Numbered from the stretch's first letter, positions 7,653 to 16,972 are shown. The stretch: DNA of 64,000 bases from CAZJKE01 sp964546585 (GCA_964546585.1 CAZJKE010000004.1:1-64000); one strand, 5' to 3'. The notes: generated from the letters alone by a model not told the origin. Made by a program: numbers and translations.

Positions 7653-9020
7653 ATGTCCGAGGAATTGCACGCCCAGATCCTGATCATCGATGACGAGCCG
7701 GAGCACGCCGAGGTCATGGCGGAGGCTCTGCGTCGCCTTGGACATGTGTGCACGGTGATCGATGGACTCGAAGCCTCGCGTGAAGAACTTGCCCTTGGTT
7801 CCTTTGATGTCATCGTGACCGATCTGGTGATGGAGGATCAGACCGCGGGGCTGAAGGTGCTCGAGTTGGCGATTGAGCACCAGCCGGATGCGGCAACGAT
7901 TCTGGTGACTGCGCATGGTGATGTCCCGACGGCGAAGGCTGCCCTGCAGGGCGGGGCCTACGACTTTATCGAGAAGCCGTTGGACCTAGATGTCTTCCGC
8001 AATCTCGTCACGCGGGCGGCAGAGACGGTCATGTTGCGGCAGCAGAATGAATCGCTTCGCGGGCAGGTCGATTCGGCATACGGTTTCGAGGGCATCGTTG
8101 GGGAGTCCAAGGCAATCAGACGGGTGGTCGACATGATTCGTCAGGTAGCACCGAGTTCATTGCCGGTGCTTATCGCCGGTGAATCGGGGACGGGCAAGGA
8201 ACTCGTCGCGGCGGCCATCCACAGCCAGTCGAATCGTGCGAAGAAACGATTTGTCGCATTCAACTGTGCGGGGCAGAGCGAGTCACTCTTGGAGGATCAG
8301 CTCTTCGGGCATGTACGGGGGGCATTCACGGGGGCGGATCGCGATCGACAGGGTGTCTTTGAGTATGCCGACCAAGGGACGCTCTTTCTCGATGAAATCG
8401 GCGACATGCCGCTGTCGATGCAATCGAAACTGTTGCGTGTGTTGGAGAGCGGGGATGTGGTTCGGCTCGGCCAGAATGACGCGAAGAAGACGGATGTCCG
8501 ATTCGTCTCTGCGACCAATCGAAATCTCCGCGATCTCTGTGACGAAGGGACATTCCGAGAGGATTTGTATTTCCGGATCAACGGCGCGGAGATCGTAGTG
8601 CCTCCGTTGCGAGATCGCCGAGAGGACATTCCGCTGCTTGCAAGTCACGCCTTGGGTGTGCATGCTGCGGATACGGGAGTTCCCATGCCAGCCATTTCCG
8701 AGCCGGTCATGTTGCGGCTAGTGGCGTACGACTGGCCGGGGAATGTTCGCGAGTTGTTCAATGTGGTTACGAGGATGGCGGTCATGGCTGGCGGCGGGAG
8801 GATCGAACTCTCGAGTGTGCCGGATCAGATTCGGAGTAGTGACAGCGACGAGTCGCAGTCCATCGGCAGCCTCGCCGGCGTGGGTTTGGACAAGTTGGAA
8901 AAGGAGGCGATTCGCCAGACGCTGCAGATGACTGGCGGGAATCGCGAGCAGGCTGCCAATCTTCTGGGAATTGGCGAGCGAACCCTCTATCGCAAACTCA
9001 AGGAATTCGGGCTCAAATAG
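7653..9020 (+). CDS. NtrC-family sigma-54-dependent response regulator
   Basis: 455 residues with three parts. A receiver domain (about 8-120) has the acidic pair in IIDDE, the phosphoacceptor D57 in TDLVM and K108 in EKPL. A sigma-54 AAA+ domain has Walker A GESGTGKE (176-183) and the sigma-54 contact loop GAFTGA (223-228). A Fis-type helix-turn-helix (NREQAANLLGIGERTLYRKL) closes the protein. It should activate sigma-54 promoters when phosphorylated by an unlinked histidine kinase. The frame extends upstream to an ATG at 7584, but that would overlap murC and its promoter, so the ATG at 7653 is chosen. Target genes are unknown. Confidence 0.95.
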   Translation: MSEELHAQILIIDDEPEHAEVMAEALRRLGHVCTVIDGLEASREELALGSFDVIVTDLVMEDQTAGLKVLELAIEHQPDAATILVTAHGDVPTAKAALQGGAYDFIEKPLDLDVFRNLVTRAAETVMLRQQNESLRGQVDSAYGFEGIVGESKAIRRVVDMIRQVAPSSLPVLIAGESGTGKELVAAAIHSQSNRAKKRFVAFNCAGQSESLLEDQLFGHVRGAFTGADRDRQGVFEYADQGTLFLDEIGDMPLSMQSKLLRVLESGDVVRLGQNDAKKTDVRFVSATNRNLRDLCDEGTFREDLYFRINGAEIVVPPLRDRREDIPLLASHALGVHAADTGVPMPAISEPVMLRLVAYDWPGNVRELFNVVTRMAVMAGGGRIELSSVPDQIRSSDSDESQSIGSLAGVGLDKLEKEAIRQTLQMTGGNREQAANLLGIGERTLYRKLKEFGLK

Positions 9021-9080
9021 CCCTTCTTCGCCCCGCAGCACAATCGCGGCCCAAAAACCCACTTCCCGACCACGCCAGCA

Positions 9081-9116
9081 GGGACACACCCGGGGTGTGT
9101 CCCGGGGTGTGACCCC
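9081..9116. terminator. Paired hairpins between convergent genes
   Basis: A 10-bp perfect stem with a 3-nt loop (GGGACACACC...GGTGTGTCCC, 9081-9103) is followed at once by GGGG-TGTGA-CCCC (9104-9116). They fill the gap between the convergent regulator and pseudopilin genes. There is no U tract, so a bidirectional terminator or mRNA 3'-end stabiliser is possible. Confidence 0.4.
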
Positions 9117-9619
9117 TAGCGGATGGTGCCGGTGGCGGGAGAGATGCTGACGGTGGCCGTGGCATCGTTGGATTGAAGCGTGACTTTGGCATCCTCAGAG
9201 AAGTTGGCGAGCCCGCCATGGTGATCGAAGGTCACCGGTTCGCCGCTGCTTGTCGATGCAACTACGCCACTTGCCGGCCGACCGCGTCCCTCGCCAAATC
9301 GCAAGGAAAGCGGATTGCCGGTGAACGCGTCGAGCAACGGCGTGTCAGGGGCTGCGCCATCGGAGATGATCCAGCCGCTGCCATCATCATCCAGACGCAG
9401 CGAAATGCTATCGCCCGGCCGCGAGATCGCCAGAATCTGCGCGTGCTCGAGGTCACTGATCAACAGTCGCTTTGCCGAGTCCAGACCAACCGTATCCCAG
9501 GATCCGAATCCGGAAATGGCTACTGCTGACACCACCGCCAATACCGCGACGGTGATCATGAGTTCCATCAGTGTGAATCCGGTGCGTCTCACTGCATGTC
9601 CCCACTTGCCACTGTCCAT
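9116..9619 (-). CDS. GspH-like pseudopilin
   Basis: 167 residues. The N-terminus RRTGFTLMELMITVAV is a class III signal: prepilin peptidase would cut after G14, leaving F+1 and E+5 (E19), followed by a hydrophobic helix. The rest is a small beta-rich domain as in GspH/FimT minor pseudopilins. The frame is open further upstream, but the ATG at 9619 gives a normal short leader. Last of four tightly packed genes, overlapping the previous one by 31 bp. Confidence 0.85.
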   Translation of the reverse strand: MDSGKWGHAVRRTGFTLMELMITVAVLAVVSAVAISGFGSWDTVGLDSAKRLLISDLEHAQILAISRPGDSISLRLDDDGSGWIISDGAAPDTPLLDAFTGNPLSLRFGEGRGRPASGVVASTSSGEPVTFDHHGGLANFSEDAKVTLQSNDATATVSISPATGTIR

Positions 9620-11133
9620 GCACCGCTTCGCCGCGCCTTCCGCAACATCTCCTCCCAGTGACGGATATCGGATCCGTACACGAGCAGGAGATACACGACG
9701 TCGTGGGGTCTCGCGGTTGGCTCCGTTCTCCAATGCGGCGAGTCCCAATCGTCGTCGTCATCCTGATCGAGCGATCGCAGTATCGCAGCGATCGTCGCGG
9801 GATCCAGATTGGCGAGTTGATCCAGTGCGGCGTGAAGATTTCCGTACTCATCGAACATCGGGCTGTCCGAGTCGACATAACCGCCGTTGTCGAGCAGGGG
9901 GTCATACAACAACCGCGATGCGCCGCTCAGCGTCACCTCATCGGCTGCGATACGCCCGCAGATCGTCGTCGCCCCTGACGCCTCAACACTGCTGCCCGGC
10001 GCGTAGATCTCTGCTTTCACCGTTGATACGCCGCCAATATCCCACTCAGCATCTTCTCCCGTGCCATAGAACTGCACACGCTGCGGATCCATCCAACTCT
10101 GGCGGGATCTACCTGCATCGCCCACATAGGAAGAGACAATCTGCAAGTCGCCGCCGACATACATCGTCAATGACGCATCTTCCATCAGCATGATCTCCGT
10201 TGCACGGAGTTCGACATCCTCATGCACCCTCACCACAACCTCTCCGTGAATCTCAACTCGATCGGTTGGGCCGAGTTGAATCTCATCGACCTCGTATGTG
10301 CCACCCTCGATCCGCAATGGTTCGGATTGCCATGGTGAAGAATGACGGCCACGGGCGAACCATGAAGACCATCCATGGTCATTCGTTTCATGATCGACCT
10401 GTTGATCGGTGTCCCACGATCGTCCAGAGGCAGGGGCTGTCGGTGCGTCCGGAAAGCGGGGGGTGTCAACAAACTCTTCCTGCGCAATTGCAGAAGTAGT
10501 GAGCATCGACGATGCAGTCTCATCCGCATGCAGAACCAGATTCGACCTGGCACCGGGCTGCACCGCAACCGACATCGGACTGTGCGAAAGCGTACCTATC
10601 CGCATCGGTCCCACATTGGCACTCAGAGGTGAAGCCGACCATGCTGCCACGCGTGCTGCGCCGTTGATCTCGATGGACGACGCCGCGAAGATCGCGAATT
10701 CGCTGAGATCGACATCCACTTCGTCCTCATCTTCGATGACCGTGGCCGTTGCTACGGCGGTCTGCACCAGTTCGCCGACGGCGGCGCTGACTGTTATCTC
10801 GACCTCGGTTGTGTCCTCGGTCGGCGGCGCATCGGTCTCCGCATCGATGACAGTGATGAACACGGTTCCGGTTCCAAGCGAGATGTCACTTGCGACTACG
10901 CCGTCCACATGGGATGTTCGCCAGTCCGAATCGGTTTCCAGAATCGCAACAGCCAAATCAAGCCCGGATTCAGCAGCAACGCGGGCCCGAGCCGCAGCCT
11001 CGACATTCACGCCAATGGCGATCGAGTTGTCACGGCTACCAAAGTATGCAAGCGCCATGCCACCGGTGACCAGAATGGCCACCATGACGAGCATCATCGC
11101 GATTCCGCGGCGAGATGTGTTTGCGGCGTTCAT
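9589..11133 (-). CDS. PilX/GspK-like secreted pseudopilin-associated protein
   Basis: 514 residues. The short basic leader SRRG is followed by a long hydrophobic helix (about 12-32) without the +5 glutamate, as in PilX-type and GspK-type minor pseudopilins. A soluble region follows, with a repetitive beta-helix-like stretch (YAPGSSVEASGATTICGRI) resembling the polymer-forming domain often attached to planctomycete PilX-like proteins. An acidic cluster DQDDDDDWD lies near the C-terminus. The frame stays open to 11232, but the ATG at 11133 lies 4 bp after the preceding gene and gives a proper leader. Probably assembled into a pseudopilus or surface fibre. Confidence 0.8.
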   Translation of the reverse strand: MNAANTSRRGIAMMLVMVAILVTGGMALAYFGSRDNSIAIGVNVEAAARARVAAESGLDLAVAILETDSDWRTSHVDGVVASDISLGTGTVFITVIDAETDAPPTEDTTEVEITVSAAVGELVQTAVATATVIEDEDEVDVDLSEFAIFAASSIEINGAARVAAWSASPLSANVGPMRIGTLSHSPMSVAVQPGARSNLVLHADETASSMLTTSAIAQEEFVDTPRFPDAPTAPASGRSWDTDQQVDHETNDHGWSSWFARGRHSSPWQSEPLRIEGGTYEVDEIQLGPTDRVEIHGEVVVRVHEDVELRATEIMLMEDASLTMYVGGDLQIVSSYVGDAGRSRQSWMDPQRVQFYGTGEDAEWDIGGVSTVKAEIYAPGSSVEASGATTICGRIAADEVTLSGASRLLYDPLLDNGGYVDSDSPMFDEYGNLHAALDQLANLDPATIAAILRSLDQDDDDDWDSPHWRTEPTARPHDVVYLLLVYGSDIRHWEEMLRKARRSGAWTVASGDMQ

Positions 11134-11137
11134 GAGA

Positions 11138-11749
11138 TCAAGCCTGCGGCGGCTGATGGAGTCGAATCGTCTCGTCCACAAGCGCCTCCGTCTGACTGGA
11201 AGTTGTTGTCTGCAATGTGAAGTACGCGCCAACCCGCTGCGACGCCAGCGGTTCGTCTGCCTCGGCCCAGAATGTACAGCTTTCTACGCCATCAACGAGA
11301 GGAAGCACTCCAATGAGATCCTGCGCGGAGAGCCCATTCAACAATGCGGCATAGTCGGTCATGGCCGTGCACTCAACATCAGCTGCATCGATCATGGACT
11401 GCGACCAGTTGTCCGGAAAGTCGACGAAGTGAACCGCAATCGTCTCATCGTTGGTATCAAACCTGATCCAACGAACTTCCGATGCGTGTACCGTTCCACT
11501 CTCACGGGAGTCCTCGAACCACAGCACCAACTCGCTGTCTTCACTGTTCAAGAGACATCGTGATGGAGCGATGTATGCCCCGAGCCGCACCTGCGACATG
11601 GCCAATCTGACGGCCGACTGCCGCCCATCATCACGGGATACCAATCCTCCAGATACCGCCACCATCATGGTGGCGATCGCCGCGCCGATCAGCGCAGTGA
11701 TGCTGATGGCGAACATCGTCTCAAGAAGGGAGAGTCCACGACGATTCAT
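11138..11749 (-). CDS. GspJ/PilW-like pseudopilin
   Basis: 203 residues with the class III leader MNRRG and mature start LSLLETMF, so glutamate is at +5. A hydrophobic helix and a soluble beta domain follow. Its start codon overlaps the stop of the gene before it by 4 bp (11746-11749). Size and position within the operon fit the GspJ/PilW minor pseudopilins that cap the fibre tip. Confidence 0.85.
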   Translation of the reverse strand: MNRRGLSLLETMFAISITALIGAAIATMMVAVSGGLVSRDDGRQSAVRLAMSQVRLGAYIAPSRCLLNSEDSELVLWFEDSRESGTVHASEVRWIRFDTNDETIAVHFVDFPDNWSQSMIDAADVECTAMTDYAALLNGLSAQDLIGVLPLVDGVESCTFWAEADEPLASQRVGAYFTLQTTTSSQTEALVDETIRLHQPPQA

Positions 11750-12195
11750 GGTTGGGGCTCCGGAATAAATCGCTCCAGCGTCGCAAGAGCCCGCCCATCA
11801 TGCAGCGATGCCACAACAGTGACCGATCGCCCCGCGACCATCACTTCCAGTTCAGGAACCTCGATCTCAGCATCCTTGATGGACACGGTGTGTTGCAGTG
11901 CGGCCCAATCGCCCTGCATGGCGTTACCCCACGGGTCGAGCAGATCGCTTCCTTCTTCGCCATAGCCATCCCAATTCGGCAGGCTGTCCCACGGTTCGCT
12001 GGCCACACGTGCCATCAATGACTCTGAGGAGATCGAGGCAACGATCTGCCTGCGGGCCTCAATGCTCTGTTGCTGGGCTGCAACAATCGCCGAGGTCACA
12101 CTTGCAACTGCAAGCGTCAGGAGACCGACTGCCAGCATGGCCTCCAGGAGTGTGAATCCGCGTCGGACCTGTCCTTTGGTGTCGTGAGAGTGCAT
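11746..12195 (-). CDS. GspI/PilV-like pseudopilin, first gene of operon
   Basis: 149 residues from the ATG at 12195. The leader ends VRRG and the mature protein begins FTLLEAMLAVG, with glutamate at +5. A short soluble domain follows. The order GspI-, GspJ-, GspK-, GspH-like genes matches the minor-pseudopilin module of type II secretion or type IV pili, but no ATPase, platform protein, secretin or prepilin peptidase gene is nearby. An upstream open frame to 12300 is rejected because it has no leader-like sequence. Confidence 0.85.
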   Translation of the reverse strand: MHSHDTKGQVRRGFTLLEAMLAVGLLTLAVASVTSAIVAAQQQSIEARRQIVASISSESLMARVASEPWDSLPNWDGYGEEGSDLLDPWGNAMQGDWAALQHTVSIKDAEIEVPELEVMVAGRSVTVVASLHDGRALATLERFIPEPQP

Positions 12196-12364
12196 CGCTG
12201 TACAACAATCGAAAACCCATCCCTGCATCTCCTCCACGACACCAAGAACGAAGCGCGATCCACGACATCGATGCCCGCATCGTCGGCAGGGATACCCCAT
12301 CCATCCAAATGGAGGTCCGATAGGCCGCGGGAGGGTGGCAGTGGCGTCTGATGGGCATCACGGC

Positions 12365-12370
12365 GATAAT
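12365..12370 (+). promoter_or_regulatory. -10 element of lptFG
   Basis: GATAAT ends 7 nt before the lptF ATG at 12378, with no ribosome-binding site between them. Confidence 0.45.
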
Positions 12371-12377
12371 GCCCGCC

Positions 12378-13979
12378 ATGCCGTGGCGGCTCTATCGCTA
12401 CATGCTCGGCGATGTATTGAGGCAGTTCGCCATCACGGCGGCCGTCCTTGTGGTTGTCATTGCCTTTGGGGCGGCGGTCAAGCCTCTGGCCAACGACAGC
12501 CTCCTCTCGCCGCTTGATATTGCGAGGTATGTCGGGCTGGCCATCGTACCCATGCTCCAGTTCGCCCTGCCCTTTGCAGCCGCGTTTGCAGCGACGCTCA
12601 GCCTGCACCGCATGTCGCAAGATAACGAGATCATCGCCATGGCCGCCGCGGGGAATTCGTATGTGCGGATACTTGCCCCGGTGGTGGCGTTGGGCGTGGC
12701 ATTGACAATCACGCTCGCGGTTCTCACCCAGTGGATTGTGCCGCAATTTGTGGGCATGATGGGGCAGGCAGTCACGCATGACCTGCCACGGCTTCTTGCG
12801 CGATCGATCCAGCAGCACACCCCATTTGTGCAGGGGGATCTGGTCATCTGGGCGGAGGACATCATCGTCGTTCCGGGAGGAGAGAACGGTGGCGAGCGTC
12901 TTGGATTGGAAAAGGTCGCGGTAGCCAAACTGGATAAGGCCGGCCAACCCATCATGGATCTCACCGCAAGCGCAGCAGTCGTGGACGTGCGGCGCGCGGA
13001 CGGCGTGACCACTGTGTTTGTGGAAACGAAGAACGCTGTGTCCTGGGAGCGAGAGTCCGATGGATCGGGCATGTTGCACGGTGCGGAAAGGGGACAGTTG
13101 ACCGACCCCGTCTCCCTGCCTTCCCTGACGCAAGGGAGGCCATCGTCCCTGACCCAGCCACAACTCATTGACCTGTACGAACATCCTCTGGAGTACGCGC
13201 AGGTCGCACGCGCTGCAAACCGACTCGCCGATGCACTTCGGCATGATCTGCTGTGGACACGCATGAACGAAGTGCTGCAGAGCGGGCAACCGCTCATTCT
13301 CCGCGCCGCATCAGGCGGCAGAACCTTCGACGTGTCCGCCGGTGGGATCGCTGGCGGGCGACTGCTCGGATCGGTCCATGTCACGATGCGTCACAAGACA
13401 CTTGATGCCAGATCGCTGCAACCTCGTCGGGCGAACCTACTCGCCGAAGCATCTACGCGAGGCCGTGTGGAAGCGGTGACGCTTTTCATGAAAGATGTTC
13501 GGGTCGAAGGAGCAGAGGGCGGCGACAACCGACGCGATGAGATTACCCGTCCCGACCTTGTCCCCGAGAACATCGGTGAACTTCCCCGTGTGCCCAGGGA
13601 AGTGGACCGGCTCCTTGAGATGGCCGAGCCATCAGAGGATCCAGAGGTAGTCGCATCTGTCAAGTCGGTGCAGTCGGCACTGATCTCCATGCATCATCAG
13701 ATCACCAGCAGAATTGCCCAACGATATGCGTTGAGCCTGTCCGGCATCTTCATCGTTCTTCTCGGTGGGATCTTTGCGATCCGGCTGCGAGAACGGCCGC
13801 CGCTTGCGACCTATCTCCTGGCATTCCTTCCCGCAGTCATCGACCTGTTGCTCGTGTTCGCCGGCGGGCAGATGGTCCGCGACGGCAGTGTGGTCTCTGG
13901 GTTCATTGTGATGTGGTCCGGAAATGCCGCGTTATCCGCGCTGGTGCTCTATCAGTGGTGGAGGCTTCGAACAAACTGA
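12378..13979 (+). CDS. lptF: LPS export permease LptF
   Basis: 533-residue inner-membrane protein of the YjgP/YjgQ family. With LptG and the LptB ATPase it extracts lipopolysaccharide from the inner membrane. Three N-terminal transmembrane helices lie before about residue 125, a large periplasmic beta-jellyroll region covers roughly 130-440, and three helices close the C-terminus. The protein is longer than E. coli LptF (366 residues) because of the periplasmic part. The start MPWRLYRYML is typical of the family; upstream in-frame ATGs at 12351 and 12369 would overlap the -10 box. The stop overlaps the lptG start (TGATG). Confidence 0.92.
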   Translation: MPWRLYRYMLGDVLRQFAITAAVLVVVIAFGAAVKPLANDSLLSPLDIARYVGLAIVPMLQFALPFAAAFAATLSLHRMSQDNEIIAMAAAGNSYVRILAPVVALGVALTITLAVLTQWIVPQFVGMMGQAVTHDLPRLLARSIQQHTPFVQGDLVIWAEDIIVVPGGENGGERLGLEKVAVAKLDKAGQPIMDLTASAAVVDVRRADGVTTVFVETKNAVSWERESDGSGMLHGAERGQLTDPVSLPSLTQGRPSSLTQPQLIDLYEHPLEYAQVARAANRLADALRHDLLWTRMNEVLQSGQPLILRAASGGRTFDVSAGGIAGGRLLGSVHVTMRHKTLDARSLQPRRANLLAEASTRGRVEAVTLFMKDVRVEGAEGGDNRRDEITRPDLVPENIGELPRVPREVDRLLEMAEPSEDPEVVASVKSVQSALISMHHQITSRIAQRYALSLSGIFIVLLGGIFAIRLRERPPLATYLLAFLPAVIDLLLVFAGGQMVRDGSVVSGFIVMWSGNAALSALVLYQWWRLRTN

Positions 13980-15103
13980 TGAAGCGCCTCTACTGGTACA
14001 TCATGAAGCGAATGATGATCAACTTCATCCTGTTGTTCACCATCCTCTTTCTTCTGGGAGCGCTGATCGATCTGGTCGTCAATCTCGACGAGTTCGTCAA
14101 AGTCGCCACGATGTCTGCTGAAGATGAGGGGTGGTGGTCCAAAGCCGTTGCGATCGTCCAGGTTGGCATCGGGTTCGAAGGGCCGCGTGTGTTCCAAATG
14201 TACGCCTACTTGTACGGACTGGTCGCCGTCGGCGCCATGGGATTCACACTTGCGCAGATGTATCAGTCTCGCGAGCTGGTGGCGATCATGGCAGCGGGCG
14301 TTGGACTGTACCGACTGGCCGTGCCGCTCCTTCTCGTGATGACGGCGCTCGGCATCGTCCAGTTGGCGAATCAGGAATACATGCTCCCCCGCGTCGCGCC
14401 ACTTCTTCTCCGTGGACACGGCGAATCTGGAAGCGCGACGCCCGGGGGATTTCGTGTCCCGTTTACGCCCGACCGGCGTGGCACGCTCTTGTTGGCCAGG
14501 GAACTCGACCCGGGCACCGGAACCTTGATCGATCCCTCGTTTCTTGAGCGAAACGAGAGTGGTCGGATGGTTCGAAGGATCACTGCTGCTCGCGGAATCT
14601 GGACAGAGGAACCACCCGGATGGACACTGGAGGGTGGGACGGCCATCGCCATCGCAGTCGACGAACGAACGGCCGCAGTTACGCCCTCGCCGCCCACGCC
14701 CATCAGTTTCTACGCAACGGAACTCTCTCCCCACCTGCTGACGCTGCACAGGTACGGCCAGTATCTCGGCATGCTGAGCATGTCCCAGTTGGACCAAATG
14801 CTCGATGTGGCGGGGACATTCGATGGCCCACTCCTACGCCGCCATTGGTACGCACGTTTTGCGACGCTGTTGCTGAACATCCTTGCGCTGCTGATCGTGA
14901 TTCCACTTTTCCTCACCCGCGATGTCATGTCTGTGGTAACGCGGGCGATGTGGTGCGCTGGGGCGGCCATCACGATGATGTTTGGCGGCGCACTGACGAT
15001 GATGCTGCCCATGCCCGGCGTTCCGGCAATGGTCAGCGTATTCCTGCCGGCAGTCGTGTTGTTTCCTATCGCCCTTGTGCGGCTCGCGAGCCTGCGGACC
15101 TGA
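13979..15103 (+). CDS. lptG: LPS export permease LptG
   Basis: 374 residues, second YjgP/YjgQ-family permease, same six-helix topology with a central periplasmic domain. The start MKRLYWYIMKRMMINF is family-typical, and the ATG shares a base with the lptF stop (13977-13981), so the two are translationally coupled and should form the LptF-LptG heterodimer. The 3' end overlaps the convergent PPIase gene by 38 bp. LptB, LptC and LptA are not in the window. Confidence 0.92.
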   Translation: MKRLYWYIMKRMMINFILLFTILFLLGALIDLVVNLDEFVKVATMSAEDEGWWSKAVAIVQVGIGFEGPRVFQMYAYLYGLVAVGAMGFTLAQMYQSRELVAIMAAGVGLYRLAVPLLLVMTALGIVQLANQEYMLPRVAPLLLRGHGESGSATPGGFRVPFTPDRRGTLLLARELDPGTGTLIDPSFLERNESGRMVRRITAARGIWTEEPPGWTLEGGTAIAIAVDERTAAVTPSPPTPISFYATELSPHLLTLHRYGQYLGMLSMSQLDQMLDVAGTFDGPLLRRHWYARFATLLLNILALLIVIPLFLTRDVMSVVTRAMWCAGAAITMMFGGALTMMLPMPGVPAMVSVFLPAVVLFPIALVRLASLRT

Positions 15104-16001
15104 TCGCGGTGCGAACAGCCTCGTCGTAGATCGACACATCGATCGCACTTGAAAGCCGACGAGCAAGTCTCTCCATCAGCACCCGTTCCTGCGCAAGACG
15201 CGCAAGGCGTCTCACCTCTGGTTCGACATCTGCAAGAGGTGGGGCGGGTTCCATCGATGATTCGCCGATCCGCTGAATCATGACCCAGCGATTGTTGACC
15301 AGCATGGGCGGCGATACACCCATGCTTGGGAGGGCGGCAAGCGTGGTACGGATGGCCTGAGGCCAGGCAGGATCGGCCTGACTGATCGGCTCTACCAGCC
15401 CGCCGCGGTCCGCACTTGCATCGACTGAACAGCGAACAGCGACATCGGTGAAAGCCGCGCCACCATGAATCTCCTGTGCGGCGGACATCGCTTCTTCGCG
15501 GTTGGCGGTCACGATAATCCTCGAAGGTGTGCGCGGACCCCACGTGAGGTCGTACATGCCCGCAATGGCAGCGGGGGTGATCTTGACATCGCCTTGCACC
15601 AGTTTGCGGAGTCCGGCCGTACGCCGCAGCAGATCATCAGCCCGACTCGGTCCCAACCCGCGGCGAGCGAGGAGTGTATCCAACATGGCAGGCGGCGAAC
15701 TGGCGCTCATGGTCTCCAGCAAGATGAGTCGCTCGGCGGTCAGGTCCTCTGCCTTGAGGAAAATGCCTTGATCGCGGAGAGCCTGCTCCACCGCAATCGA
15801 GAGGGTGAGATCGTCGATGACTTCGCTCCCGCTCGCTTCGAGCAACCGCGGCCACAGGTCGGCCTGTGTGATGCGGTCATGACCGATGAGGGCGAGAGGG
15901 CGTTCCGCTGGTTCGGCGATGGGTGCTGAGGCGGGTGCTTCAGGGCTGGTTCCACAGCCATGAAGAGAAACCGCCACAAGGGTAGCCAACAGGACTCTCA
16001 T
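15066..16001 (-). CDS. SurA/parvulin-like lipoprotein foldase
   Basis: 311 residues. A lipoprotein signal (VAVSLHGCG, Cys about 17) precedes a helical SurA-like N-domain. A parvulin-type peptidyl-prolyl isomerase region (about 165-265) includes the segments ASADRGGLVEPISQADPAWP and VNNRWVMIQRIGE, matching the parvulin D-x-G-x-L and final beta strand. It is probably a periplasmic or outer-membrane chaperone, consistent with the LPS-export genes facing it. A GGAGG lies 17 nt upstream of the ATG, rather far for a ribosome site. The start is supported by the signal peptide. Confidence 0.82.
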   Translation of the reverse strand: MRVLLATLVAVSLHGCGTSPEAPASAPIAEPAERPLALIGHDRITQADLWPRLLEASGSEVIDDLTLSIAVEQALRDQGIFLKAEDLTAERLILLETMSASSPPAMLDTLLARRGLGPSRADDLLRRTAGLRKLVQGDVKITPAAIAGMYDLTWGPRTPSRIIVTANREEAMSAAQEIHGGAAFTDVAVRCSVDASADRGGLVEPISQADPAWPQAIRTTLAALPSMGVSPPMLVNNRWVMIQRIGESSMEPAPPLADVEPEVRRLARLAQERVLMERLARRLSSAIDVSIYDEAVRTAIRSAGSRAAQGR

Positions 16002-16207
16002 GGTTCGCCAAGAGCATACCTCCTTCCTGTTACCGGACCACAGCGGGGGAGTATTGACGAAGTCACGCCCATCCTGCCGATGGCAGACGGACCACGGGCT
16101 GTGAGCGTGACCCCACAGGGTGTGGTGCTGGGAACAGGATGTTCGTCCGCCGTTGGAATCGGCGGGAACCAAGGATTGGAAGTTTGGTCACCGGGAAAGC
16201 ACGTTTC

Positions 16208-16651
16208 ATGAATGTACAGACCACGCGATTCGGATTGGTCGAAGTTGACCAGAGCCGCCTGATTCGGTTCCCATCGGGGCTGCTCGGGTTCTCCAGTTAC
16301 ACGCAATACGCGTTACTTCAGCCGGACGACGACGGGCTGTTCTACTGGCTTCAATCTACCGAAGCCCCCGAGTTGGCGTTTGTCGTGACTGACCCCGCTA
16401 CTTGGGTTCCGGAGTATCAGGCGACGATTCGAGACGAGCAGATGAAGGATCTGGGTATCCGGGATCTCGACGAGGCTCAGGTATTCGCAATCGTGAACAA
16501 ATACGATCGAGCGCTGACAGTCAACCTGCAGGGACCGATCATCGTGAATCTGAACAATCACAGGGCCATGCAACTGGTGCTCGCCGACAAGCGATGGACA
16601 ACGCGACATGAGATTGTCCATCTCGCCGCCGAGCAGAGAGTGACGGCCTGA
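16208..16651 (+). CDS. fliW: Flagellar assembly factor FliW
   Basis: 147 residues, the normal FliW size. FliW binds flagellin and the translational repressor CsrA, relieving CsrA repression when flagellin is low. Family features include the opening FGLVEV....IRFPSGLLGF, F-Y-W-L-Q-S, and the late ANLQGPIIVN-type segment (here VNLQGPIIVNLNN). It is immediately followed by csrA, the classic arrangement. The ATG at 16208 is preferred over the upstream ATG at 16139, which adds an uncharacteristic arginine-rich leader. Confidence 0.95.
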   Translation: MNVQTTRFGLVEVDQSRLIRFPSGLLGFSSYTQYALLQPDDDGLFYWLQSTEAPELAFVVTDPATWVPEYQATIRDEQMKDLGIRDLDEAQVFAIVNKYDRALTVNLQGPIIVNLNNHRAMQLVLADKRWTTRHEIVHLAAEQRVTA

Positions 16652-16723
16652 TGTGTCATTGCGGCGTGCTCAGGGAAGGGCTCGCCAGGCGCTCAGGCGC
16701 CGAATCCAAGGAAGGATCCGAAC

Positions 16724-16957
16724 ATGCTGGTGCTGTCACGGCATCGAGATGAGACGATCATGATTGGCGACGACATCGAGTTGACGATCGTGGATATTCG
16801 GGGGGATAAGGTCCGAATCGGCATCAAGGCACCGTCCTCGGTGCCGGTCCATCGGAAGGAAGTCTACGACGCCATCCGGCTGGAAAACGAGCAGGCGACA
16901 TCGCTCGACGATGAAGATCTTCGCTCGGTCCGTCCGCCGCGTATTGCTGGCATGTAG
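16724..16957 (+). CDS. csrA: Carbon storage regulator CsrA
   Basis: 77-residue RNA-binding translational regulator. The opening MLVLSRHRDETIMIGDDIEL and the I-x-A-P-x-x-V-x-V-H-R-x-E-V-Y motif (about 34-48) are diagnostic. CsrA dimers bind GGA motifs near ribosome sites. Its own Shine-Dalgarno region, AAGGAAGGATCC (about 16709-16720), contains two GGA motifs 6 nt upstream of the ATG, so autoregulation is plausible. It follows fliW by 72 bp. Confidence 0.96.
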   Translation: MLVLSRHRDETIMIGDDIELTIVDIRGDKVRIGIKAPSSVPVHRKEVYDAIRLENEQATSLDDEDLRSVRPPRIAGM

Positions 16958-16972
16958 CGTCTCTTCGGCGTG

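Noticed and set aside
16040..16140. Sigma-28 flagellar promoter before fliW (a GCCGATGG near 16076)
   Set aside because: The GCCGAT half lacks a matching TAAA upstream element at the correct distance.
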